Part shown: piece by piece, positions 16,349-24,372 of the stretch | How positions within the stretch are numbered: the first letter of the stretch is position 1 | Layout: each line of letters starts with the position of its first letter | NCBI GenBank assembly: GCA_947165685.1 | Contig: CAMVBK010000001.1 | Span: 62,001 to 126,000 of the forward strand | Origin: F23-D06 sp947165685 | Lineage (GTDB): Bacteria; Bacteroidota; Bacteroidia; Bacteroidales; WCHB1-69 | Reading direction: 5' to 3' | Length of the DNA stretch: 64,000 nucleotides | Program-made: the position numbers and the translations under genes | The notes under the pieces: generated by a model | Databases searched by the model: none | Told to the model about the DNA's origin: nothing | The model's input: the letters and a program-made list of their open reading frames with translations, nothing else

Positions 16349-17062
16349 CTATGACAACAAGTTATGGAACTCCTCAAATTTACCGACATCCATCCATTCG
16401 TCCTCGTCGTGTATGTGCGCGCAGATGCGGTGCGTCGCCGACTGTTGGATATAGAACTGGGTGATGGACTGCTTCTCGACGGAGGGGATTTCGCGGGCAA
16501 ACTTCGCGTTCAGGACATGAATCCCGCTGAAAGCCAGTGCGTCAGGATTTGGGCAGGGGTTGGAGATGAGTTCCTCGCCCGTTTTCACGTTGCGCCATCC
16601 GCAAAGCTGTCCGTCCGCCTCGTTGAAAAGCAGGTAGCGTTGGGTGGTGCGGTGCCTGACGGCAAGTGTGGCCTCGGCATTTGTTTCTATATGCCTGTTA
16701 ATCACTTTGTTGAGGTTGATATTGGATATGATGTCCACATTGTAGAGTAGCAGCAGGTCGCTTCCTCCCCACAGCGGTTCTGCGAATTTGAGCCCTCCGG
16801 CCGTGTCGCGGAGATAGGCTCGCTCGTCGGAGACATGGAGATGCTCTGCCTGAGGATGCTGCCGAAGCGCGTCAATCATCAGGTCAGGAAAATGGTGGAC
16901 GTTCACGATGATGTCTGTGATGCCGCTGGCAAAGAGCTTCCCGATGGCGTGGTCTAACAACGTCCGACCGTTGTATTTGACCAATGCTTTCGGCTTGCTT
17001 GCGGTGAGAGGATAAAGGCGCGTGCCCAACCCTGCGGCGAATATGAATCCGGTGATTTTCAT
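16349..17062 (-). CDS. sugar-phosphate nucleotidyltransferase, MurU-like
   Basis: This 237-residue nucleotidyltransferase has the N-terminal signature FAAGLGTRLYPLTASKPKAL (residues 8-27: GLGTR nucleotide loop and KPK), the metal-binding Asp in LLLYNVDIISN, and DEWMDVGKFEEF at the C-terminus. Overall size and motifs match the short nucleotidyltransferase group that includes MurNAc-1-phosphate uridylyltransferase MurU of cell-wall recycling. Mannose-1-phosphate guanylyltransferase-like activity is an alternative. The usual MurU partner kinase AmgK is not in the window, so the substrate is inferred. Confidence 0.8.
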   Translation of the reverse strand: MKITGFIFAAGLGTRLYPLTASKPKALVKYNGRTLLDHAIGKLFASGITDIIVNVHHFPDLMIDALRQHPQAEHLHVSDERAYLRDTAGGLKFAEPLWGGSDLLLLYNVDIISNINLNKVINRHIETNAEATLAVRHRTTQRYLLFNEADGQLCGWRNVKTGEELISNPCPNPDALAFSGIHVLNAKFAREIPSVEKQSITQFYIQQSATHRICAHIHDEDEWMDVGKFEEFHNLLS

Positions 17063-17092
17063 TTTGATTTGATTTCGGGCCGCAAAAGTAAC

Positions 17093-17100
17093 AAAAAGAT
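17093..17100 (-). promoter_or_regulatory. -7 promoter element TACTTTTG
   Basis: TAnnTTTG on the minus strand, 30 bases before the MurU-like gene. Confidence 0.5.
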
Positions 17101-17146
17101 GTTGATTATATATTCTCAGCTCCCTTTTTTTTATCTCGAAATGTGT

Positions 17147-17154
17147 TATTTTTG
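17147..17154 (+). promoter_or_regulatory. -7 promoter element TATTTTTG
   Basis: TAnnTTTG on the plus strand, about 25 bases before the lipoprotein start at 17180; divergent from the promoter at 17093. Confidence 0.55.
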
Positions 17155-17179
17155 CAAGTTAATTGTAGAATGAATGATT

Positions 17180-17578
17180 ATGAAAAGAAAGGTATATATA
17201 GCGGTCGCTTGCCTCGCCCTTGTCTTCGCCGCATGCACGAAAAAGGTCTCCACACAATACACCATCGGTTGCCTTGGGCATCAGTCCGGTTCCGTTGAGG
17301 CTTCGCAATGGCAAGAGTTGGAACGTTATTTTGCGGATAATGTGGAATACAACAAACTGGTCACCTTTGAAGGAACCTCTTTGGCAGAGAACGATGCGCA
17401 GGCTAAGTCGTTGTGCAACAGTCAGCTGGCAAAAATTGACACGGCATACGTCTGTGGTCTGCTGAAAAGCTCCGACTATTTCATCTACGGCATCGCCACG
17501 CTTAACGCCAGCGGCACATACCGCTTCGTCAAAGCGATGAAGTTTCACTCTGGCGGTACGGAGGAAGTGTCTCAGTAG
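17180..17578 (+). CDS. small lipoprotein of unknown function
   Basis: This 132-residue protein starts at ATG 17180 (an ATG two codons earlier is possible). The lipobox is FAAC at about Cys18-19. The mature part includes QSGSVEASQWQELERYFADNVEYNKLVTFEG, weakly reminiscent of the W-x-x-L-D segments in the lipoprotein at 3152, and four further Cys or aromatic-rich segments. No family is recognised. It has its own promoter and lies between two minus-strand genes, ending five bases before the end of pcm. Confidence 0.6.
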   Translation: MKRKVYIAVACLALVFAACTKKVSTQYTIGCLGHQSGSVEASQWQELERYFADNVEYNKLVTFEGTSLAENDAQAKSLCNSQLAKIDTAYVCGLLKSSDYFIYGIATLNASGTYRFVKAMKFHSGGTEEVSQ

Positions 17579-17583
17579 GTCGT

Positions 17584-18231
17584 CTATCGTCGCACTCGCT
17601 CCTTCAGCATCGGGACAAAGAGAAAGTTCCCGAAATCTTCTTCCTCGTATTCCGTTTCGCTGATTTTTACGATTTTCTTCATGGTCTGGGATTCCACACC
17701 CACGGGAATCACCATAATTCCTCCTGTGACTAACTGGTCGAGGAGCGCTTGCGGGACGTTCGGTGCGCCGCAGGTGACGATGACCCGATCGTAGGGGGCG
17801 AATTGGGGATACCCCTTGAACCCGTCGCCGTAGTAGGTCACCACCGATGGCGCAAGCTTGTCTAACAGCGGCTTGGTGCGTTTGAACAGCGCAATCTGCC
17901 GTTCCACTGTGAAAACCTTCGCCCCCATGGCGTACAGGATGGCGGCCTGGAACCCGGATCCGGTACCTATCTCCAACACCTTCATCCCGCGCTTCACCTC
18001 CAACAGCTGCGATTGGAATGCCACGGTGGAGGGTTTCGAGATGGTTTGGTCGGTAGTCAGCTTCAGCGCTTCGTCATCGTATGCGCGTGGCCACAATACC
18101 GATTCCAAAAAACGGTGCCGTTCCATTTTGTCGAAGGCGTTGAGCACATTTTCATCGGTAATGCCCTTTTGCCGGAGCGACTCGATGAGGCGTCTTTTTT
18201 GTCCCAGAAGAAGGTAGTTCTCGGTTGGCAT
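17584..18231 (-). CDS. pcm: protein-L-isoaspartate O-methyltransferase
   Basis: This 215-residue SAM-dependent methyltransferase repairs isoaspartyl residues in aged proteins. The SAM-binding motif VLEIGTGSGFQAAIL lies near residues 87-101. The family substrate-site motif DQTISKPSTVAFQSQLL is near 66-82, and YDRVIVTCGAPNVPQALLDQLVTGG is typical of Pcm. Length is normal. It begins five bases after the PurF-like gene on the minus strand and is surely co-transcribed with it. Confidence 0.94.
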   Translation of the reverse strand: MPTENYLLLGQKRRLIESLRQKGITDENVLNAFDKMERHRFLESVLWPRAYDDEALKLTTDQTISKPSTVAFQSQLLEVKRGMKVLEIGTGSGFQAAILYAMGAKVFTVERQIALFKRTKPLLDKLAPSVVTYYGDGFKGYPQFAPYDRVIVTCGAPNVPQALLDQLVTGGIMVIPVGVESQTMKKIVKISETEYEEEDFGNFLFVPMLKERVRR

Positions 18232-18236
18232 ATAGA

Positions 18237-19649
18237 TTAGAATCCGAAGGAGGAACCGTCGAAGCAGTGGGTGCAGAGTCGGTCTTTGGGCAGTCCGATA
18301 GCATCGGTGATCATATCCAGCGTGCTGAATTTCAGGGTGTCCACGCCGAGGTGCTTGCGGATGATTTCCACCATGTTGGCGTATTCTTTGGTGGTGCTGT
18401 CGAGGAAGAGATGGAGGTTTTTGCTGTCATCGCCCTCAAGTTCCTTGATGACGCGGCGGGTGATGAGCTCCATTTGGGTTTTGGAGGCGGAAAAGTTGAG
18501 GAACTCGCAGCCGTAGAGCAAAGGCGGGCAGCTGATGCGGATATGCACCTCTTTGGCGCCGTACTCGTACATTTTGCGCACGTTGTCGCGCAGTTGTGTG
18601 CCGCGCACGATGGAGTCGTCGCAGAAAACGATGCGCTTGCCCCGCAGCAAGTCTCGGTTGGGCAGCAGTTTCATCTTGGCCACATGTTCGCGCATCGCCT
18701 GGTTGGAAGGCATGAAGCTGCGCGACCAGGTGGGGGTGTATTTGACCATGGCGCGCTGGTAGGGGATGCCTTTGCCGGTGGCGTAGCCCAGCGCCATGCC
18801 GATGCCGGAATCGGGGATGGCTGACACGAAGTCGGCATCCACATCGTCGTTTTTGCCCATGGCATAACCGTAACGGTAGCGTGTGTCCTCCACGTTGATG
18901 TCTTCGTAGTTTACGGACGGATAGCCGTAATAAATCCACAGGAAGGAGCAGATCTGCATTTTGGGGTTGGGGGCAAGCAGTTGTTGGAATCCGTCGGCGG
19001 TGACCTTCACGATTTCGCCGGGCCCGACGTAGTGGACGGTCTCGTAGTTCAGGTTGGCGAAGCTGTGGTTCTCGGAGGCCAACGCGAAACCGGAATCCTT
19101 CTTGCCGATGACGATGGGGGTGCGCCCGTAATAGTCGCGGGCGGCGATGATGCCGTCTTCGGTGAGTATGAGGATGGAGCAAGAGCCCTTTACTTTATTA
19201 TATACATATTGTATGCCTTCCACGAAATCGTGTTTGCGGGTGATCATCAGCGCGATGAGTTCAGTGGGATTGGTGGTGCCGGAGCTGAGCTCGGTGAATT
19301 GCTGGTTGCAGTCGAGACATTCTTGTTCCAACTCATTGATATTGTTTATTTTAGCTACGGTGCTGATGGCGAATCGCCCCAAGTGGGAATTTACCACAAT
19401 GGGTTGGGCGTCCGTGTCGCTGATGACACCGATGCCGGAATTGCCCGTGAATTTGCCGAGGTCGTCCCCGAACTTGGTCCGGAAATAGGAGTTCTCGATG
19501 TTGTGGATGGAACGGCGGAACAGTTTCCCTTCCTGTTGGTAGGTCACGATTCCGGCGCGCCTCGTTCCGAGATGCGAATGATAGTCCACTCCGTAGAACA
19601 AATCCGTAATGCAAGGTTCGTTCGATACAATTCCAAAAAATCCACCCAT
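18237..19649 (-). CDS. PurF-like amidophosphoribosyltransferase paralogue with degenerate glutaminase site
   Basis: This 470-residue protein has the two-domain PurF architecture. The C-terminal phosphoribosyltransferase domain is well kept: SAIPDSG at 276-282 and the PRPP-binding VFCDDSIVRGT at 341-351. The N-terminal Ntn-hydrolase domain lacks the catalytic Cys that follows the initiator Met in PurF; it starts MGGFFGIVSN instead of MCGIVG. The glutamine-binding Arg (HTRYST) and the NG oxyanion pair (HNGNI) are also absent from the corresponding regions (GVISDTDAQP, VAKINN). Glutamine-dependent activity is therefore unlikely; ammonia-dependent or a different PRPP reaction is possible. Similar MGGFFG-starting proteins occur in Bacteroides (recalled, not checked). 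It is preceded by a structured leader and followed by pcm. Confidence 0.85.
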   Translation of the reverse strand: MGGFFGIVSNEPCITDLFYGVDYHSHLGTRRAGIVTYQQEGKLFRRSIHNIENSYFRTKFGDDLGKFTGNSGIGVISDTDAQPIVVNSHLGRFAISTVAKINNINELEQECLDCNQQFTELSSGTTNPTELIALMITRKHDFVEGIQYVYNKVKGSCSILILTEDGIIAARDYYGRTPIVIGKKDSGFALASENHSFANLNYETVHYVGPGEIVKVTADGFQQLLAPNPKMQICSFLWIYYGYPSVNYEDINVEDTRYRYGYAMGKNDDVDADFVSAIPDSGIGMALGYATGKGIPYQRAMVKYTPTWSRSFMPSNQAMREHVAKMKLLPNRDLLRGKRIVFCDDSIVRGTQLRDNVRKMYEYGAKEVHIRISCPPLLYGCEFLNFSASKTQMELITRRVIKELEGDDSKNLHLFLDSTTKEYANMVEIIRKHLGVDTLKFSTLDMITDAIGLPKDRLCTHCFDGSSFGF

Positions 19650-19683
19650 AATTTTGCGGTTTTATTTGATTACTAATAATTTA

Positions 19684-19750
19684 GAGGAGGGAACCCCGTT
19701 GCTCCCAACGGGTTGCAATTATACTTTTTTTTCCGTTGAGGTGCCCTCCC
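19684..19750 (-). promoter_or_regulatory. structured RNA leader or attenuator-like element before the PurF-like gene
   Basis: Read on the minus strand, GGAGGG (19749-19744) can pair with CCCTCC (19691-19686) across about 50 bases. Inside lies a strong hairpin, AACCCGTTG / CAACGGGGTT (19714-19692). An upstream CTCAACGG (19740-19733) can pair with the same CCGTTGGG arm, so two helices are mutually exclusive. It lies in the 143-base gap after murG. I could not match it to a known riboswitch class from memory. Confidence 0.4.
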
Positions 19751-19792
19751 GTGGCGATAGTTTTTATGAACAAAAATTGAACAGCCAATCGG

Positions 19793-20899
19793 TTAGGCTA
19801 ATTTCACGATTTCTTCGTAGATTCGGTCGATGGCATCGGGAAGGGCGAATTGCCGGATGTTGTTGCCAAGAACTTGCATGCGATGCGGGTCTTCGGTTAG
19901 CTGCATGAGCGTGGGAATCAGCTTTTCGGCTGCCTCTTTGTCGGGGATGAGCAAGGCGGCGTCTTTGCTGGACAGGGCCTTGGCGTTGGATGTCTGGTGG
20001 TCTTCGGCGGCATAAGGGAACGGCACGAGAATGGTGGGCGCACCCACGATGGCCAGTTCTGCGAGGGCCAGGGCACCGGCTCTCGACACGATGACATCCG
20101 CCATGCTGTAAGCGTCGTTCATGTTCTTGATGAAAGGCACGATGCGTATATGTTCGTCCTGTTGTTTCAACAGTTCAGGGTCGATGTTTTGGTAAAATTG
20201 CTCGCCGGTCTGCCATAGCAGTTGCAGGTCGGCCTTGCGGAATTCGTCGAGATGGGCGGCCATGGTTTGGTTGAGGGTGCGGGCGCCGAGGCTGCCTCCG
20301 ACCACGAGGACGGTCCTTTTTTCAGAGGAGAAGTTGAAGTATCGGTAGGCTGCTTCTGTCTTGCGCTCCATTTGCAGGATTTCCTTGCGGATGGGGTTGC
20401 CGGTCTTGATGATTTTTTCCGGCGGGAAGAAGCGTTCGAGGCCGTCGTAAGCCACGCAAATGGTCTTGGCTTTTTTTGCCAGCATCTTGTTGGTGATGCC
20501 GGGATAGGAGTTCTGTTCCTGCAGCAAAGTTGGGATGCCGAGTTGGCTGGCGGCTTTCAGTGCGGGACCGCTGGCAAACCCTCCGACCCCGATGGCGAGA
20601 TCCGGCTTGAAATCGCGCATGATTTTCTTGGCCTTGCGCATGGCCTGCAACATCACCAGAGGCAGGCGCAGGTTGCACATCATCCCGCTGAGCGACTTCT
20701 CCCGGTGGATGCCGTAAATTTCCAGCCCTTCAATAGGATAGCCGGCCTCGGGCACACGGCGCATCTCCATTTTGTCGCTTGCCCCGATGAACAATATCTT
20801 CGCGTCTGGGTTTTCTGCCTTGATTTTGTTGGCGATGGATAAGGCCGGAAAAATGTGGCCGCCGGTGCCGCCGCCGCTGATGATGTATCTCTTTTCCAT
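19793..20899 (-). CDS. murG: UDP-GlcNAc:lipid I N-acetylglucosaminyltransferase MurG
   Basis: This 368-residue GT28 enzyme makes lipid II at the inner face of the cytoplasmic membrane. It has the N-terminal glycine loop GGGTGGH (9-15), IGVGGFASGP near 105, the second loop VVGGSLGARTLNQ near 195, and the acceptor/UDP-binding segment VSRAGALALAELAIVGAPTILVPFPYAAEDHQ near 275-305. The start is ATG 20899, 22 bases after a perfect -7 element. Other mur/fts genes are not adjacent, so it lies outside a division-cell-wall cluster here. Confidence 0.96.
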   Translation of the reverse strand: MEKRYIISGGGTGGHIFPALSIANKIKAENPDAKILFIGASDKMEMRRVPEAGYPIEGLEIYGIHREKSLSGMMCNLRLPLVMLQAMRKAKKIMRDFKPDLAIGVGGFASGPALKAASQLGIPTLLQEQNSYPGITNKMLAKKAKTICVAYDGLERFFPPEKIIKTGNPIRKEILQMERKTEAAYRYFNFSSEKRTVLVVGGSLGARTLNQTMAAHLDEFRKADLQLLWQTGEQFYQNIDPELLKQQDEHIRIVPFIKNMNDAYSMADVIVSRAGALALAELAIVGAPTILVPFPYAAEDHQTSNAKALSSKDAALLIPDKEAAEKLIPTLMQLTEDPHRMQVLGNNIRQFALPDAIDRIYEEIVKLA

Positions 20900-20920
20900 A
20901 ATGGTTTGGTTTTGGTGCGG

Positions 20921-20928
20921 CAAAAATA
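20921..20928 (-). promoter_or_regulatory. -7 promoter element TATTTTTG for murG
   Basis: TAnnTTTG on the minus strand, 22 bases upstream of the murG ATG at 20899. Confidence 0.6.
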
Positions 20929-21021
20929 CATATTTTCTTTTTCGTCTCTATGCTGCATTCATTGTTGAATGTTTACAACGAAGTGTTAATTTTTTATCTT
21001 TATCGGCATAATTCATTAGAG

Positions 21022-21129
21022 ATGAACTACTTGAAACGAAACCGATTCTGGATTGAACCGATGACGCGCGAGGGATTCTGTGGAAATGACATCCTAATGC
21101 TGCGATGCGGAGGTTCGCGCAACGGTTGA
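21022..21129 (+). CDS. possible 35-residue small ORF
   Basis: In the 272-base gap between murG and hemW an ATG at 21022 opens a 35-codon frame ending in TGA at 21127-21129. It is preceded by TATCTTTA, a near match to TAnnTTTG. The peptide has two cysteines and is basic. No similarity is recognised and the frame may be chance. Confidence 0.2.
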   Translation: MNYLKRNRFWIEPMTREGFCGNDILMLRCGGSRNG

Positions 21130-21171
21130 GCTCAAAAGGTTTCGGCGACGGGAGCCTACGCTTTTCTGCGG

Positions 21172-22296
21172 CTATAGGAAGGCATCGCCCGCAATCCCGT
21201 CAGCGAACCAAAGACCTTTCGAGGTCAGATGTATTTTTTCGTTTGTGTGTTCGTAAAATTCATTCGGAACTTCTGTCTTGAAATGGCAGAGCAGCGAGGC
21301 GGTGCGCTCTGGTCCGATCATGCGGGACATTTCCTGCAAGTCGATGCCTTCGCGGGTGCGCAGTCGCAACAGCAGGTACTCGTTGTAGCGGTCGGTGTCG
21401 GTCAGCGTCTCGCGCTCGAAAAAGGTTCTCCTCTCCGTGATTTGAGAGAAGTAGGCGGATAGGGTAGGGGCGTTCCAGGATCGGTGTTGGCTGTCAAAAG
21501 AGTGCGCCGCCGGACCAAGACCGAGATACGGAATCCGCATCCAGTAGGCGGAATTGTGTTTCGATTCCCCGCCCGGGACGGCAAAATTGGAGACTTCGTA
21601 CTGTGAAAAGCGGGATTTCGCTACCGACTCGCACAGAATGTCGTATTGGTTGGCGGCCAACTCTTCGTCGGGTTCCACTTTCCGGTGATGCTGGATGTGC
21701 TTATAGAGCAGCGAATTCTCCTCCACGGTGAGCGCGTAGGCGGAAAAATGCCGTATCGGCAAGGAGAAAGCTATGTTCAACTCCTTTTCCCACAAATCAT
21801 TGTCTCGCTCGTTGACCCCATAGATGAGGTCGATGGAGAGGTTGTCGAATCCGGCTGCATGGGCGTTCTCCACGGCTAAGAGTGCCTCTTTTGCGCTGTG
21901 CCTACGACCTAAGAAACGGAGGATTTCATCGTGAAAAGATTGAATACCTATGCTTAAACGATTGAATCCCAATGTTTTGAGTTTTGTGCAGTAATCCGCA
22001 GTGAGTTGTTCGGGGTTGGCTTCGATGGTGATTTCTGCATTGTCGGCTATGTTGAAATGGTTCCTGATGCCGTCCATGATTCGTTGAAGCTGGAATGGTT
22101 GCAGGAATGAAGGGGTTCCACCGCCGAAGTAGATTGTTTGGAAATTTTCGGAATCTGATCCTTTGCATTGCAGATCCATCTCTTTTGTCAGGGCATCCAA
22201 GAAATCGTCTATGCCCTTGCTGTTCACGGTGGAGTAGAATCCGCAATAGACGCATTTTGACTTGCAGAAAGGGATATGGATATAGAGTCCGGCCAT
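21172..22296 (-). CDS. hemW: HemW-type radical SAM protein (haem chaperone family)
   Basis: This 374-residue radical SAM protein starts MAGLYIHIPF with the cluster motif C11-x3-C15-x2-C18 (CKSKCVYCGF). It carries the HemW/HemN-family segments IYFGGGTPSFL, LSIGIQSFHDEILRFLGRRH and the C-terminal HemN domain (YNEYLLLRLRTREGIDL). HemW proteins were long annotated as oxygen-independent coproporphyrinogen III oxidase. They are now regarded as haem-binding chaperones because they lack residues needed for that reaction. It is divergent from hydE with its own promoter at 22316. Confidence 0.88.
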   Translation of the reverse strand: MAGLYIHIPFCKSKCVYCGFYSTVNSKGIDDFLDALTKEMDLQCKGSDSENFQTIYFGGGTPSFLQPFQLQRIMDGIRNHFNIADNAEITIEANPEQLTADYCTKLKTLGFNRLSIGIQSFHDEILRFLGRRHSAKEALLAVENAHAAGFDNLSIDLIYGVNERDNDLWEKELNIAFSLPIRHFSAYALTVEENSLLYKHIQHHRKVEPDEELAANQYDILCESVAKSRFSQYEVSNFAVPGGESKHNSAYWMRIPYLGLGPAAHSFDSQHRSWNAPTLSAYFSQITERRTFFERETLTDTDRYNEYLLLRLRTREGIDLQEMSRMIGPERTASLLCHFKTEVPNEFYEHTNEKIHLTSKGLWFADGIAGDAFL

Positions 22297-22315
22297 CTTT
22301 TGTTGGAATTAGGGC

Positions 22316-22323
22316 GCAAAAGT
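22316..22323 (-). promoter_or_regulatory. -7 promoter element TACTTTTG for hemW
   Basis: TAnnTTTG on the minus strand, 20 bases before the hemW ATG. Confidence 0.5.
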
Positions 22324-22380
22324 ACACATATTTTTGATTGCTGACGAGCCTTCTTTCCGCTTTTGCATCTTAAAAAAATA

Positions 22381-22388
22381 TATTTTTG
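22381..22388 (+). promoter_or_regulatory. -7 promoter element TATTTTTG for hydE
   Basis: Perfect TAnnTTTG, 20 bases before the ATG at 22409. It decides that start against the longer open frame from 22334. Confidence 0.6.
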
Positions 22389-22408
22389 TTGCCGAAAAAA
22401 AAGGCGTT

Positions 22409-23464
22409 ATGTCAGATTGCAAAACATTGATTTCCAAGTTGGAAGAATTGCAAGTTCTCGAAAAAGCGGAATTTGTCGAATTGATTTCACGACATACAGA
22501 AGAGGATGCGCAGTTCCTGTTCGAACGGGCGCGTGCGGTGCGCGAACAAGTTTTCGGAAAGTCGGTTTTCCTTCGAGGATTGATTGAAATCACCAACTAT
22601 TGCGCCAACGACTGCTATTACTGCGGCATTCGCCACAGCAATTCCAGTGCGGAGCGGTATCGTTTAAGCGAAGAGGACATTCTTGAGTGTTGCGAAGAAG
22701 GCTACCGCTTGGGATTCAGGACTTTTGTGATGCAGGGTGGGGAAGACGGGCATTTCACCGATGAAGTGTTGGTGCGCCTGATTCGCAACATTAAGGCACG
22801 TTTTCCGGATTGTGCGGTCACTTTGTCGCTGGGCGAGCGCACGAAAGAACGTTACCAAAAGTATTTTGATGCGGGAGCTGACCGCTATCTGCTGCGGCAC
22901 GAAACGGCGAATGCACAGCACTACGCGATGTTGCATCCTGCTTGGATGTCGTATGAGCGAAGGATTCAGTGTCTTTGGGACTTGAAGGAGATTGGTTACC
23001 AAGTGGGCACTGGCTTTATGGTGGGCACACCGCATCAAACAGCGGAATATTTGGCTGAGGATATGCTGTTTATCAAAAAGTTGCAGCCGCAGATGGTGGG
23101 AATTGGCCCGTTTGTGCCACACCATGCCACGCCGTTTGCAAACGAGACTGGCGGCACGGCAGCGCAGACTCTTTTCATGTTGGGATTGCTTCGCTTGATG
23201 AAACCGGACCTTTTGCTTCCTTCCACTACGGCGTTGGGAACCATCGACAAAACGGGTCGTGAGAAAGGGCTCATGGCCGGTGCCAATGTGGTAATGCCAA
23301 ACCTCTCCCCTGTGTCGGTTCGCAAGAAATACGACCTCTATGACAACAAAATCTGTACGGGGGATGAGTCAGCTCAGTGTGTCAACTGCTTGGAAATCAG
23401 GATTGCCGCGACGGGCTATAAAATAAAGTTGAGTCGAGGCGATGCGCCGGGCTGGACACGATAA
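22409..23464 (+). CDS. hydE: [FeFe]-hydrogenase H-cluster maturase HydE
   Basis: This 351-residue radical SAM protein has the cluster motif C65-x3-C69-x2-C72 in ITNYCANDCYYCGIRHSN, the VMQGGEDG segment, LSLGERTKERYQKYFDAGADRYLLRHET, and a C-terminal NLSPVSVRKKYDLYDNK. All are typical of the BioB-like HydE group. HydE acts with HydG and HydF to build the dithiolate-bridged di-iron subcluster. HydF, HydG and a hydrogenase are not in the window. PylB, a close paralogue, is less likely in this lineage. Its stop codon overlaps the A-rich end of a terminator for the convergent hbd operon. Confidence 0.88.
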   Translation: MSDCKTLISKLEELQVLEKAEFVELISRHTEEDAQFLFERARAVREQVFGKSVFLRGLIEITNYCANDCYYCGIRHSNSSAERYRLSEEDILECCEEGYRLGFRTFVMQGGEDGHFTDEVLVRLIRNIKARFPDCAVTLSLGERTKERYQKYFDAGADRYLLRHETANAQHYAMLHPAWMSYERRIQCLWDLKEIGYQVGTGFMVGTPHQTAEYLAEDMLFIKKLQPQMVGIGPFVPHHATPFANETGGTAAQTLFMLGLLRLMKPDLLLPSTTALGTIDKTGREKGLMAGANVVMPNLSPVSVRKKYDLYDNKICTGDESAQCVNCLEIRIAATGYKIKLSRGDAPGWTR

Positions 23465-23490
23465 AAAAGGTGTGCCTTTGCAGACACACC
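23463..23490 (-). terminator. rho-independent terminator of the crt-hbd operon
   Basis: On the minus strand the stem is GGTGTG/CACACC (23490-23485 with 23474-23469), followed by six T. It lies at the end of hbd and overlaps the hydE stop codon. Confidence 0.75.
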
Positions 23491-23502
23491 CTTGATTCTC
23501 GA

Positions 23503-24339
23503 TTAGTATTTGTAGAAGCCTTCGCCCGTCTTGCGGCCGAGCAGTCCGGCGCGAACCATCTTGCGCAACAGCGGGTGGGGACGATACTTCGGGTCGCCGA
23601 ACTCCTTGTAGAGCACCTCCATGATGGCGAGGTTCACATCGTTGCCGATGAGGTCGGCCAAGGCGAGCGGGCCCATGGGGTGGTTGGCGCCGAGCATCAT
23701 GCACTTGTCGATGTCTTCGGCGGAGGCGATGCCGTCGGCCAGGATGCCCACAGCCTCGTTGATCATCGGGATGAGGATGCGGTTGACCACGAAGCCGGGG
23801 GCCTCGTTCACCGGAACGGGGGTCTTGCCAATTTCGGTGGTCAGATCGACGATGCACTTGGCGGTCTCATCGGAGGTGAGCTGGCCCTTGATGACCTCCA
23901 CTAATGCCATGCGGTCGGCGGGGTTGAAGAAGTGGCAGCCGATGAACTGTGCGGGACGGTTAGTGCAAGCGGCAATCTCCGTGATGGAGAGCGAGGAGGA
24001 GTTGGTGGCGAAAATCGTCTCCGGCTTGCAAATCTTGTCCAGTTCCATGAAGACATCCTTCTTGAGCTGCATGTCCTCCACGGCGGCCTCAATCACGAGG
24101 TCGGCATCGGCGAAAGTGGCATAGTCAGTGGTGGTGGTGATGTTGCCGAGGATAGCGTTCATGGCATCCTCCGTAATCTTGCCTTTCTCCACGAGTTTGG
24201 CGTACGATTTGGAAATGGAACCCATCGCCTTGTCGAGGCTGGCCTGGGTTCTGCTCTTCATAACCACGGGCATCTTGGCGGCGAAAGCCTTCACAATGCC
24301 TTTGGCCATGGTACCTGTACCTATAACACAAATTTTCAT
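23503..24339 (-). CDS. hbd: 3-hydroxybutyryl-CoA dehydrogenase
   Basis: This 278-residue NAD-dependent 3-hydroxyacyl-CoA dehydrogenase has an N-terminal nucleotide motif VIGTGTMAKGI, NSSSLSITEIA near 115, and the catalytic-His segment FIGCHFFNPADRMALVEVI near 137-155. The C-terminal dimer domain contains GFVVNRILIPMINEAVGIL and ANHPMGPLALADLIGND. The residue after GTM, usually Gly, is Ala here. It interconverts acetoacetyl-CoA and 3-hydroxybutyryl-CoA. It follows crt by 33 bases, and the pair would carry out two middle steps of butyrate formation. Thiolase and butyryl-CoA dehydrogenase are not in the window. Confidence 0.92.
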   Translation of the reverse strand: MKICVIGTGTMAKGIVKAFAAKMPVVMKSRTQASLDKAMGSISKSYAKLVEKGKITEDAMNAILGNITTTTDYATFADADLVIEAAVEDMQLKKDVFMELDKICKPETIFATNSSSLSITEIAACTNRPAQFIGCHFFNPADRMALVEVIKGQLTSDETAKCIVDLTTEIGKTPVPVNEAPGFVVNRILIPMINEAVGILADGIASAEDIDKCMMLGANHPMGPLALADLIGNDVNLAIMEVLYKEFGDPKYRPHPLLRKMVRAGLLGRKTGEGFYKY

Positions 24340-24372
24340 AATAGATGTGGTTTAAAATGGGGTTAGAAATGA

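Noticed and set aside
19684..19740. plus-strand terminator (hairpin followed by T run at 19724-19732)
   Set aside because: No plus-strand gene lies upstream; transcription across this gap is on the minus strand, where the T run becomes an A run before the hairpin.
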